From JBQCDV01 sp051960855 (GTDB lineage: Bacteria > Actinomycetota > Actinomycetes > JAJZTN01): a stretch of DNA of 33,462 nt. Below, one piece after another: positions 24,901 through 31,469 of this stretch (the first letter of the stretch is position 1; every line of letters begins with the position of its first letter). The translations under genes were made by a program, and so were the position numbers. The DNA is taken from assembly GCA_051960855.1 (NCBI GenBank), contig JBQCDV010000261.1, positions 1 to 33,462 of the forward strand, given 5' to 3'. Under the pieces are notes generated by a model. The model worked only from the letters and a program-made list of their open reading frames with translations, was not told the origin of the DNA and did no database searches.

Positions 24901-25742
24901 GGCGGCGTGACGACGAGCTGGTGTGACTGCAGTGCCGGCACCAGCAGTGGCTGCTCCGCGGCGGAGCTGTAGAAGTCCGAGCGCAGGACCAGCAGCGCGG
25001 CCATCGGCCCGGCGCTGACCAGCGCCAGGGTCTCCGCCAGCAGCTCGGAGGCGCCGGGCGCGAACAGCTCCTCCGCCTGGTCGACGACGACGAGGCACGG
25101 ACCGAGCGGGTCTGCCGCGCGGCGCAGCGCCTCGAGGCAGCCCGGACCGGGAGTGGCGAGCGCAATCTCGCCTGCCTGGGCGCGAGGCAGGAGCCCCGCC
25201 CGGACGAGCGAGGACTTGCCGGTCCCGCTGGCACCCACGAGAAGGGCTATCCCCGCGGGTGGGAGCTTGTCGACGAGGGCCTCGAGGTCGTCCACCAGGG
25301 ACTCGCGCCCGACGAACCAGGCGGCGTCGCCCTGCTCGTACGCTTGCAGCCCTCGGTAGGGAACCGGTGCATCGGCGGGGCGGCGGCCGGGGGCGCGCCT
25401 GGCGCGGGCACAGGCGTCGACCCAGGCGGCGAGGTCGTCGTCCGGCACCCCGACGGCGGCCAGCAGGGCGCGCACCTGAGGTAGCGCAGACGCCGGTGGG
25501 ACGTGGCGTCCGGTGAAGTAGCCGCTGATCGTGCCAGAGGGGACTCCGGTCTGCTTCGACAGGTCGCGGATGGACAGGCCCGCCAGCTCGCGCAGCCGGG
25601 TCAGGGCCGACCCGAGCTCCTCGCGCGTGGCCACGTCGTCTGCGCGCACAGCGGATGTTGTCCGTTGCCGGGCGGCAGCAGGGCGCGTCGGTGCCCCGGA
25701 AGCATCGGGCACCGCCCCTGCCTCCTGTCGCTCGTCGAGCAT
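21927..25742 (-). CDS. XRE-HTH / nSTAND-type NTPase / transmembrane / WD40 protein
   Basis: This 1271-aa multidomain protein starts at ATG 25742 (AGGGGA seven bases upstream; an in-frame ATG at 25799 is possible). Residues 40-100 are an XRE-like helix-turn-helix (LGSALTRLRELAGLSIRDLSKQTGVPSGTISGYFTGRH). A STAND NTPase follows: VPYRGLQAYEQGDAAWFVGRE (127-147), Walker A GASGTGKSS (170-178), Walker B LVVVDQAEELF (217-227), then winged-helix-like DTFVAARLLTTSESGVTLTHEVLLWAWPRLR. One membrane segment sits at about 537-557. The C-terminal half (about 625-1240) has 14 WD40 repeats by my count, two seven-blade propellers, and the tail LTREEWHDLLPSVAYSPACP. This matches the nSTAND1-WD40 proteins common in actinomycetes, proposed as sensors or conflict-system NTPases. 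The ligand and output are unknown. Confidence 0.88.
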   Translation of the reverse strand: MLDERQEAGAVPDASGAPTRPAAARQRTTSAVRADDVATREELGSALTRLRELAGLSIRDLSKQTGVPSGTISGYFTGRHVPPASALPQVRALLAAVGVPDDDLAAWVDACARARRAPGRRPADAPVPYRGLQAYEQGDAAWFVGRESLVDDLEALVDKLPPAGIALLVGASGTGKSSLVRAGLLPRAQAGEIALATPGPGCLEALRRAADPLGPCLVVVDQAEELFAPGASELLAETLALVSAGPMAALLVLRSDFYSSAAEQPLLVPALQSHQLVVTPPTEDDLRRIILEPAREAGLDVEPGFVELLLRDLSPRSGREGHRPGVLALLSHALLATYERGGRRALRIADYQAIGGLEGAVARTAEDAYQQLSPHERTAARQLFLRLVHVVDGAPVARRRAVPLQSPGPEAGEPERRALDTFVAARLLTTSESGVTLTHEVLLWAWPRLRAWIDADREGQVIARTIRDAAALWDDHGRDEALLHRGAPLSAALSWATDAANAARLAPLERSFLAASEARLRQEVQRETRRARRFRTLAACLAVMLVAAVAFAGIAVTARTRADRQRQLAISRLLALTSARVIATDPGAALQLAASAYRIAPTFEARSAVLTAAGLPVPARIPGDAQPLQSVAVSRDGLIAVGGASTTVRLLRLDPSTGYRTLATLAAGEGTVFAVALRPDGGALAAGGADGKVRVWDLTDPRRPRLTATHPGPTSTVYSVAWGPDGSLAAGSADGSVWWWPATGSPSHLKVGSPVHSVAVSPDGRTVVAGSEDNRAQLWRPGSPTASGALAGAAGIVYGVAWSPDGKTVAVGGADRQVHLYDVSGASPRQVANLDGPTTWVNAVAFDPSGTRVLGASSDRSLWIWDVATGQPLSVLPHSSQVTSAAWSADGHTVTTVANDGSTRVWQVPGPVLGGAPATIFALPTTADGSLLAAGSSGGVQLWRLRDHSGAQVGTALQPSAPGARTSGTAALSPDGRLLASGGRTGRTFLWQLDATGRAHELAPLEGQQQLVEQVVFAAHGHLLAAADDDGTVALWQLSPSGHVERTAVLQGFAGSVQTVTFSPDGRYVAGGSVDRTVRVWDLSAWRASGKKPAPVGPPLQGPSSYVYSVAWSPDGHYLAAGSDDHRVWVWDLSQPTHARRIAVLTQPTSYVYSVAWSRESDRLAAGTGDGETLLWLRATSDTGAVEFHEQATVSASTDGVYAATFVGHDGTLLTAGGDRRIHLWSTDVDAAIRSACSRVGAPLTREEWHDLLPSVAYSPACPPARVGTRG

Positions 25743-25815
25743 GCCTCGTCCCCTGTTGCGTTGCCCTCTACGCCCCCGCCGCTGCGCTGCCGCTGGCACG
25801 ATTTACCGTCCGACC

Positions 25816-25844
25816 AGCGTATGGACTGTGTGCGGAGTTGTCCG
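25816..25844 (-). promoter_or_regulatory. Possible promoter of the XRE-STAND-WD40 gene
   Basis: Read on the minus strand, CGGACA (-35) and TACGCT (-10) are 17 bases apart and about 75 bases before the ATG at 25742. The matches to TTGACA/TATAAT are partial, as often in this kind of DNA. Confidence 0.3.
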
Positions 25845-25994
25845 GGCTTTGGCCCGGGCCGTGACACACCCCCTCGCCAGCGGTACTCATGGACGGGGGC
25901 CGCGACCCGGGCAGGGGAGGGGTCGCGGTCCCCGAAACCAACAGATGCGAGCAGACGGCAGCAGACACGAACCGAGGCCAGCCGGGGCCGGCAT

Positions 25995-26033
25995 GTCACC
26001 GAACCGTCACGCAGTCGTCCAGGGGTCTGTCAC
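25995..26033 (+). promoter_or_regulatory. Phased GTCAC-like direct repeats before the STAS gene
   Basis: GTCACC at 25995, GTCACG at 26006, GTCCAG at 26017 and GTCACG at 26029 recur with 11, 11 and 12 base spacing. An 11-base period is the layout of PhoP (PHO) boxes in actinomycetes, whose unit is near GTTCACC, but the first two bases here differ. The series ends 22 bases before the ATG at 26056. It could be any direct-repeat binder, or chance. Confidence 0.3.
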
Positions 26034-26055
26034 GTCCGCCGCCCATCCTGGGGCC

Positions 26056-26475
26056 ATGCGCGCAACCGTGCCAGTCCCCGCCGAGACCGCCCGCACAGAG
26101 ACCGTCGGCTCTGCGCCAGGGCGCGCCCGCCGTGCCCGCTCCGGACCGGGCGGCTGGGCCACGTCAGCGACCGGCTTCCCGCCCGGCGCGTCGACCGACG
26201 GCGTCAGCGTGAGCGACACCGTGTCGCTGGCCGTGGCCGGGCCACTCGACGCGCAGGCCGGCGCGCGGCTCGTGGAGGCGGTGGATGAGGCGCTCTCGCG
26301 CGGCTGCACACGGGTCGAGATCGACCTGGCCGAGGTGGCTGGCTTCGATGAGTCGGGGTCGCGGGCACTGGCAACATGCATCGACCGAGGGCGCGCCCTT
26401 GACCAGGGCGTGACGGTCCACGTCGACTCCGCGTCGAGCCGTCAGGCGTTCCTGGCCTGCCTGACCCGGGTCTAG
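26056..26475 (+). CDS. STAS-domain protein (anti-sigma factor antagonist-like)
   Basis: The 139-aa product has a Pro/Arg/Ala-rich, unstructured first 50 residues and a C-terminal STAS domain of about 85 residues. DTVSLAVAGPLDAQAGARLVEAVDEAL is the first strand and helix, then CTRVEIDLAEVAGFDESGSRALATC holds the conserved region in which SpoIIAA-type antagonists carry their phosphorylatable serine (here in DESGSRAL), then VTVHVDSASSRQAFLACL. No anti-sigma kinase or sigma factor adjoins it. The start is ATG 26056 with GGGG just upstream; a much longer in-frame reading to 25531 runs antisense over the WD40 gene and is rejected. It precedes the two-component genes by 39 bases and could share a transcript. 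Confidence 0.7.
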   Translation: MRATVPVPAETARTETVGSAPGRARRARSGPGGWATSATGFPPGASTDGVSVSDTVSLAVAGPLDAQAGARLVEAVDEALSRGCTRVEIDLAEVAGFDESGSRALATCIDRGRALDQGVTVHVDSASSRQAFLACLTRV

Positions 26476-26514
26476 GCCGGAGCCGATGTCGCCGACGCGT
26501 GACACGATCGGATC

Positions 26515-27195
26515 ATGAAGGAGTCGCTGCTGCTGGTCGAGGACGACGACGGCATCCGGGTCTCGCTCCGGCTCGCGCTCGAGGACCGTGGCTTCGTCGT
26601 GCATGAGGCCTCCGACGGTGAGACGGCGGTCGACCTTTTCGCCTCGGCCAAGCCGGACGCCGTCGTTCTCGATGTGATGCTGCCCGGCATCGACGGGCTC
26701 GAGGCGTGCCGTCGTATCCGGCGGCTGAGCGATGTGCCCGTGATCATGGTCAGTGCCCGGACGGACAGCCACGACATCGTCGCGGGGCTCGAGGCGGGAG
26801 CCGACGACTACGTCCGCAAGCCGTTCGTCGTCGCGGAGCTGGAGGCGCGGCTGCGGGCGATGCGGCGCCGGGGCCGCTGGACCCGTGAGGACGCCGCCGA
26901 GATCCGACTCGGCGACCTGGCCATCCGACCCGAGGCCGGAGAGGTGGAGGTAGCGGGGCAGGAGGTGCACCTCACCCGCACGGAGTTCCGCCTGCTCTGC
27001 GAGCTGGCGGCCTCACCGGGACGCGTCTTCAGCCGAGAGATGCTGCTCGAGAAGGTGTGGGACTACGACTACTTCGGCGACGCCCGGATCGTCGACGTCC
27101 ACGTGCGCCGCCTCCGGGGGAAGATCGAGCAGGACCCGAGCAACCCGCAGCACCTCGTGACGGTGCGCGGGCTCGGCTACAAGCTCCAGGCGTGA
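26515..27195 (+). CDS. OmpR-family response regulator
   Basis: This 226-aa regulator has a receiver domain (1-118) with the acidic pocket Glu9-Asp10-Asp11, phosphoacceptor Asp53 in VVLDVMLPG, Ser80 at the switch position and Lys102 in YVRKPF. The C-terminal winged helix (about 127-226) has LTRTEFRLLCELAASPGRVFSREMLLEKVWDYDYFGDARIVDVHVRRLRGKIE and ends VRGLGYKLQA. It resembles actinobacterial MtrA/CseB/AfsQ1-type regulators; I cannot say which is the nearest. It overlaps the kinase gene by four bases (GTGA at 27192). Confidence 0.93.
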   Translation: MKESLLLVEDDDGIRVSLRLALEDRGFVVHEASDGETAVDLFASAKPDAVVLDVMLPGIDGLEACRRIRRLSDVPVIMVSARTDSHDIVAGLEAGADDYVRKPFVVAELEARLRAMRRRGRWTREDAAEIRLGDLAIRPEAGEVEVAGQEVHLTRTEFRLLCELAASPGRVFSREMLLEKVWDYDYFGDARIVDVHVRRLRGKIEQDPSNPQHLVTVRGLGYKLQA

Positions 27196-28574
27196 CCCGC
27201 CTCGCCCGGCTGCCCCTGACCCGGCGCCTCGGGCTCACCTTCGCCGCCGGGGCCCTGCTGCTGTCGACGGTCCTGGCCGGGTCGGCCTACGCCCTCACCT
27301 GGCAGTTCCTCGTCCGGCAGCAGGAGCGCAACGGGCTGCAGCAGGCCTACGTCAATGCCGCGCTCGCCCGCCAGACCCTGCGATCGCCGGACGCGGACGT
27401 CCCGCAGCTGCTGCAGTCGCTGACCACGGTCGTCGCCAGCACGAGCGTGATCGAGGTGCATGGCCGGTGGTACTCCTCGGGGTTGCTCATCGGCCGCGAC
27501 GCGCTGCCGCTCACGCTCCGGACGACGGCGTTCGACGGCCAGGTCGCGACCATGTGGGCACCGATCGGCGGACAACGACGCCTCGCCGTGGCGGTGCCCT
27601 TGCCCGAGGTGTCTGCGGCGTACTTCGAGGTCTTCGACGTCGAGACCCTCGCGGGCACTCTCGACGTGCTGCGCGCGGTGCTGCTGGTCACGGCGCTCGC
27701 GACGACGACGGCGGGCGGCCTCACCGGCTGGTGGGCCAGTCGCCGCCTCGCCGCACCGCTGACCGCGGTGACCGCCGCGGCGACACGCATCGCCGAAGGC
27801 AACCTCAAGACCCGCATGCAGCCCTCGACCGACCCCGAGCTAGCCCGGCTCGTGGACTCCTTCAACGCGATGGTGGACGCCCTCGCCGCCCGGATCGAGC
27901 GGGACGCCCGCTTCGCCGCAGACGTCAGCCACGAGCTGCGCTCGCCCCTCACCACGATGGCGACGTCGCTGTCCATCCTCGAGAGCCGCAGCGCCGAGCT
28001 CTCCCCGCGCGCAGGGCAGGGGCTGCAGCTGCTCAGCGGGGAGGTGCACCGCTTCCAGCAGCTCGTGGAGGACCTGCTGGAGATGGCGAAGTCCGACTCG
28101 GCGGAGCGGGTGCGAGAGCCGCTCCGGCCCGCCGAACTCGTCATGCACGTGCTCGACCGGGCCGGAGCCGAGCGGATGCCGGTCGAGGTCGAGGCCGCCG
28201 CCATGGAAGCGACGGTCGTCGGTGACAAGCGGCGGCTGGAGCAGGCGCTGCGCAACCTGCTCGACAACGCCAACCAGCACGCGGGTGGCGGCGCCGAGGT
28301 GCGGCTTCGGAGGACCCAGGAGGCGATCGTCATCGAGATCCACGACCGTGGGCCGGGGGTGCCGCCGGCCGAGCGTGACGTCGTCTTCCAGCGCTTCGCT
28401 CGCGGCCGCTCCGCCGCACGGCGCGGCACTAGCCGCGGCACCGGGCTCGGCCTCGCACTGGTGCGCGAGCACGTCGAGGCACACTCCGGCCGCGTCTGGG
28501 TCGAGGACAGCCCGCTGGGCGGGGCGTGCTTCGTCATCGAGCTGCCGCTCGCCGATGAGGGGAGCGATCGATGA
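27192..28574 (+). CDS. Membrane sensor histidine kinase
   Basis: This 460-aa kinase pairs with the upstream regulator. It has membrane segments at about 14-36 and 158-180 flanking an extracytoplasmic sensor of about 120 residues, then HAMP (about 180-235; LAAPLTAVTAAATRIAEGNLKTRM), a dimerisation helix with phosphoacceptor His247 in FAADVSHELRSPLTTMATSL, and the ATP domain: N box LRNLLDNANQHA, D box DRGPGVP, F box VFQRFARG, G box GTGLGLALVREHVEAH. The start is GTG 27192; longer readings would overlap the regulator. The sensor has no domain I recognise. Its stop overlaps the lipoprotein start (ATGA). Confidence 0.93.
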   Translation: MTRLARLPLTRRLGLTFAAGALLLSTVLAGSAYALTWQFLVRQQERNGLQQAYVNAALARQTLRSPDADVPQLLQSLTTVVASTSVIEVHGRWYSSGLLIGRDALPLTLRTTAFDGQVATMWAPIGGQRRLAVAVPLPEVSAAYFEVFDVETLAGTLDVLRAVLLVTALATTTAGGLTGWWASRRLAAPLTAVTAAATRIAEGNLKTRMQPSTDPELARLVDSFNAMVDALAARIERDARFAADVSHELRSPLTTMATSLSILESRSAELSPRAGQGLQLLSGEVHRFQQLVEDLLEMAKSDSAERVREPLRPAELVMHVLDRAGAERMPVEVEAAAMEATVVGDKRRLEQALRNLLDNANQHAGGGAEVRLRRTQEAIVIEIHDRGPGVPPAERDVVFQRFARGRSAARRGTSRGTGLGLALVREHVEAHSGRVWVEDSPLGGACFVIELPLADEGSDR

Positions 28575-29158
28575 ACGACGCCTGGCGGCGGGTGCTGCTC
28601 GTCCTCGTCGGGCTGTGCGTCGGGCTGCTCGCCGGCGGGTGCGGACTACCCGGCGCACAGCAGCCGACCACCATCGCGCCCTCGGCGGTGCCGTTCGGGC
28701 TGCTGCAGAGCGAGCCGGCGACCGCGACCGGCGCCGATGCCGGGCCACGGGGACAGGTCTACTTCCTGCAGGACGGGCGGCTCCGACCGGTGACCCGGTC
28801 GATCCGGGGCGTCAACCAGCCGGCAGATCTCGTCCGCGCACTGCTCCTCGGGCCGCGGCCTCGCGAATCGCAAGACGGGCTCACCACCGCTATCCCCTCG
28901 CAGACGCGCCTGCTGTCCCTCGACGTCAACGGCAGAACGGCGACGTTGGACCTGAGCAAGGAGTTCGGCGAGCTGGGCGGAGCCGCGCAGGTACAGGCCG
29001 TCGCGCAGCTCGTCTACACCGTGACCCAGTCCAACCGCATCGACGCCGTGCGCTTCAGCGTGCAGGGCAAGCCTGTCGAGGTGCCCGACGCGACAGGATC
29101 ACTGACGCTGTCCGCGGTCGCGCCGAGTGACTACCCGACGCTTCCGGCGCCGCGCTGA
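28571..29158 (+). CDS. GerMN-domain lipoprotein
   Basis: This 195-aa lipoprotein has a signal peptide (RRVLLVLVGLCVGLLAGGC) with Cys24 as the lipidated residue, then a Gln/Thr/Ala-rich linker (about 25-60) and one GerMN domain (about 61-180): GQVYFLQDGRLRPVTRSI, QPADLVRALLLGPRPRESQDGLTTAIPSQTRLLSLDVNGRTATLDLSKEF and LVYTVTQSNRIDAVRFSVQGK. This is the GerM/sporulation domain, also found in mycobacterial LpqB, which binds the MtrB sensor. LpqB is longer and has a beta-propeller, which is absent here. ATG overlaps the kinase stop, so the three genes form one operon, and action on the kinase's sensor domain is likely but inferred. Confidence 0.88.
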   Translation: MNDAWRRVLLVLVGLCVGLLAGGCGLPGAQQPTTIAPSAVPFGLLQSEPATATGADAGPRGQVYFLQDGRLRPVTRSIRGVNQPADLVRALLLGPRPRESQDGLTTAIPSQTRLLSLDVNGRTATLDLSKEFGELGGAAQVQAVAQLVYTVTQSNRIDAVRFSVQGKPVEVPDATGSLTLSAVAPSDYPTLPAPR

Positions 29159-29160
29159 GC

Positions 29161-29364
29161 TCAGGCGACCGGCGCGGGCTGCGGGGTCACGGCGTCGAGC
29201 AGGCGGAGGTCGACATCGTTGCGGAGTGCGAGGTCTCGAAGATTGTCCAGCCGGCTCTCTGCCGCGACGCGGTCCACGCCGTCGATGGCGTCCTGCTGCG
29301 CCTGCTGCGCCAGGTGCCATTGCATCCACAGTTCCTGCAGGAATGCTTCCGAGGCGTAGGACAC
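29161..29364 (-). CDS. Small hypothetical protein
   Basis: This 67-aa protein (S-Y-A-S-E-A-F-L-Q-E-L-W-M-Q-W-H-L-A-Q-Q after the start) looks helical and rich in Gln, Ala and Leu; no family is recognised. GTG 29364 has GGAGG about four bases upstream. Its stop faces that of the GerMN gene two bases away (TGAgcTCA). The frame stays open well upstream through the 16-bp repeat, so a longer form is possible but composition there is repeat-derived. Its promoter would lie in or beside the repeat. Confidence 0.55.
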   Translation of the reverse strand: MSYASEAFLQELWMQWHLAQQAQQDAIDGVDRVAAESRLDNLRDLALRNDVDLRLLDAVTPQPAPVA

Positions 29365-29418
29365 GGGCCCTCCCGGTGGTGTCGCGCGGGCTCTGCTCGC
29401 GGGTCGGTGCTGCTGTGA

Positions 29419-29508
29419 CTGGTCGCTCGACCTGCTGGTCGCTCGACCTGCTGGTCGCTCGACCTGCTGGTCGCTCGACCTGCTGGTCGCTCGAGCTACT
29501 GGTCCGAG
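29419..29508. repeat. Five 16-bp near-palindromic tandem repeats (plus a partial sixth)
   Basis: CTGGTCGCTCGACCTG occurs four times exactly (29419-29434, 29435-29450, 29451-29466, 29467-29482), then as CTGGTCGCTCGAGCTA (29483-29498), and a partial copy follows to 29508. Each unit is a near-palindrome: GGTCG and CGACC pair around CT. The array lies between the small gene (minus) and the end of pstB, upstream of the small gene's start. It could be a multi-site operator, a folded RNA element or a minisatellite. Confidence 0.9.
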
Positions 29509-29558
29509 TGTGCGCCGCCCGTGCGACGGCGAAGCAGCAGCCGCGTGACGTTCCGATG

Positions 29559-30335
29559 TCAGCCGAAGCGACCCGAGATGTAGTCCTCGGTGGCTCGCTG
29601 ACCAGGGTTGCTGAAGATCTGCTTGGTGTCGCCGATCTCCACGAGCCGGCCCGGCTGGCCCACTCCGGCGAGGTTGAAGAAGGCGGTGCGATCGCTCACC
29701 CGCGCGGCCTGCTGCATGTGGTGGGTGACGATGACGATGGTGTAGCGCTCCTTGAGCGTCGTCATCAGGTCCTCGATCGCGAGAGTGGAGATCGGGTCGA
29801 GTGCCGAGCACGGCTCGTCCATCAGCAGCACCTCTGGCTCCACCGCGATTGCGCGTGCGATGCACAGCCGCTGCTGCTGGCCGCCGCTGAGGCCACCGCC
29901 CGGCTTGTTGAGCCGGTCCTTGACCTCATCCCAGAGGTTGGCAGCCCGCAGCGAGCGCTCCGCAGTCTCCTCGAGGTCGCCTCGATGGCGGCGCCCTTGC
30001 AGCTTGAGCCCCGCCACCACGTTGTCGAAGATCGACATGGTGGGGAACGGGTTGGGGCGCTGGAAGACCATGCCGATGGTGCGGCGCACATTCACCGGGT
30101 CGACGTTCGGGGCGTAGATGTCCTCGTGGTCGAGCAGCACCGTGCCCTCGATGTAGGCGCCGGGGACGACCTCGTGCATGCGGTTGAGGCTGCGGAGGAC
30201 AGTGGACTTGCCGCACCCCGATGGGCCGATGAAGGCGGTGACGGTGCGCGGGTCGATGCTGAGCGTCACGTCGGACACGGCCCGAAAGGCGCCGTAGTAG
30301 ACGTTGAGGTCCCTGACCTCGATGCTCTTGGCCAT
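29559..30335 (-). CDS. pstB: Phosphate ABC transporter ATP-binding protein PstB
   Basis: This 258-aa ATPase drives high-affinity phosphate import. Walker A is GPSGCGKST (37-45), the Q-loop reads MVFQRPNPFPTMSIFDNV, the signature is LSGGQQQRLCIARAIA, and Walker B/D-loop reads LLMDEPCSALDPISTLAIEDLM, the usual PstB form. The C-terminus ATEDYISGRFG is also a PstB hallmark. RBS AGGAG lies eight bases before the ATG. It follows pstA by 69 bases. No phoU follows here; the DUF47 protein elsewhere is not the Pst-linked PhoU. Confidence 0.96.
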   Translation of the reverse strand: MAKSIEVRDLNVYYGAFRAVSDVTLSIDPRTVTAFIGPSGCGKSTVLRSLNRMHEVVPGAYIEGTVLLDHEDIYAPNVDPVNVRRTIGMVFQRPNPFPTMSIFDNVVAGLKLQGRRHRGDLEETAERSLRAANLWDEVKDRLNKPGGGLSGGQQQRLCIARAIAVEPEVLLMDEPCSALDPISTLAIEDLMTTLKERYTIVIVTHHMQQAARVSDRTAFFNLAGVGQPGRLVEIGDTKQIFSNPGQRATEDYISGRFG

Positions 30336-30404
30336 CCGGTGAGCTCCTGCTCGTGTTGAGAACGGGCGGCGGGCGCGGGCCCTGCCAACTGGTGCTACGT
30401 GGCG

Positions 30405-31466
30405 CTACTTCACGCGGAAGGCGCGCGCTGCCAGCCGCGCGACCAGGTTGAGCAGCATGATGAGGACGATCAGCGTGAGGGCGGCGCCCCACGCGCGCTG
30501 GAACGCCGGCGAGGCGGGGTTGCCGACGGCGACCTGGAACTGCTCGTAGATGAACGTCGGCAGCGTCTCCTGCGCGGACTGCTGGCCGCCGAAGGCGAAC
30601 GGGTTGACGTTGATCCGCTGGTTGATGCCGACGAGCAGCAGCAGGGGCGCGGTCTCGCCCATGATGCGGGCGACTCCGAGCATGACGCCGGTGACGATCC
30701 CGCCGAGAGCGGTGGGGACCACCACCTTCAGGATGGTGCGCCAACGGGGGACCCCGAGTGCGTAGGCGGCCTCGCGGAGGGAGTCCGGCACCAGCCGCAG
30801 CATCTCCTCGCTGCTGCGGATGATGACCGGGAGCATGAGGATGAACAGCGCCAGGGAGCCGGCAAAGCCCGACTTCTGGTTGCCGAGGACCAGGAGCCAG
30901 GCGACGTAGACGAACAGGCCGGCGACGATGGACGGGACCCCGGTCATGACGTCGACGAAGAAGCTCACGAGCCGGCCGAAGACCCCTCGCCGGCCGTACT
31001 CCACGAGGTAGATCGCGGCGAGGACTCCGATCGGGGCGGCGATGACGGTGGCGAGCAGCGCTTGCATGAGCGTGCCGACGATGGCGTGGTAGACGCCACC
31101 CCCGGGCGTGGTGGGGTCGACGCGGAACATCGAGTGGGTCAGGAAGGTCAGGTTGATCACGCCCATGCCCTCCGCCAGCACCTTCCAGACGATGAGACCG
31201 AGCGGAACCAGCGCGGCGACCAGGCAGGTCGTCAGTGCGGTCGTCGCCAGCCGGTCGACGGCCTGTCGCCGGCCCTCGACCCGGAAGCTCAGGGCCGTGT
31301 GCAGGACCAGGAAGAGGATCGCGCCGGTAGCCACGATGCCAGCGACGCCAGACAGAGCCGTCGTGAGGGCGAGGATGCCGGTCAGCCCGGCCGCGACGCC
31401 GAGGACAGCCAGCGGGCTCCACCGGGGGAGTCGGCTGCCGGTCAGCACCGCTCGTGTGCTCGACAT
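30405..31466 (-). CDS. pstA: Phosphate ABC transporter permease PstA
   Basis: This 353-aa permease has about eight membrane segments. The EAA-type loop is seen in VPDSLREAAYALGVPRWRTILKVVVPTALGGIVTG, followed by GVARIMGETAPLLLLVG. TPGGGVYHAIVGTLMQALLATVIAAPIGVLAAIYLVEYG and VMTGVPSIVAGLFVYVAWLLVLGN are standard PstA stretches. An extra pair of N-terminal segments (about 20-60) precedes the permease core. It starts three bases after the pstC stop. Confidence 0.95.
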   Translation of the reverse strand: MSSTRAVLTGSRLPRWSPLAVLGVAAGLTGILALTTALSGVAGIVATGAILFLVLHTALSFRVEGRRQAVDRLATTALTTCLVAALVPLGLIVWKVLAEGMGVINLTFLTHSMFRVDPTTPGGGVYHAIVGTLMQALLATVIAAPIGVLAAIYLVEYGRRGVFGRLVSFFVDVMTGVPSIVAGLFVYVAWLLVLGNQKSGFAGSLALFILMLPVIIRSSEEMLRLVPDSLREAAYALGVPRWRTILKVVVPTALGGIVTGVMLGVARIMGETAPLLLLVGINQRINVNPFAFGGQQSAQETLPTFIYEQFQVAVGNPASPAFQRAWGAALTLIVLIMLLNLVARLAARAFRVK

Positions 31467-31469
31467 GTG

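Larger units (their letters stand above)
25743..26055. other. Divergent intergenic region between WD40 gene and STAS gene
   Basis: This 313-base gap has no gene I can support. Toward the WD40 gene there is a weak minus-strand promoter: CGGACA and TACGCT (plus-strand 25839-25844 and 25816-25821) with a 17-base spacer, leaving a leader of about 65 bases. Toward the STAS gene there are repeated GTCAC-like words, described separately. The rest is unremarkable. Confidence 0.5.

Noticed and set aside
21927..25742. Genomic island carrying a defence system
   Set aside because: No integrase, transposase, tRNA edge, direct repeat pair or composition shift was seen around the STAND gene, so island status is not supported.
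25531..26055. Long N-terminal extension of the STAS protein
   Set aside because: It runs antisense into the WD40 gene's 5' end and has no domain; the ATG at 26056 fits the STAS size.
29419..29508. CRISPR array
   Set aside because: The 16-bp units touch each other with no spacers, and no cas genes are near.
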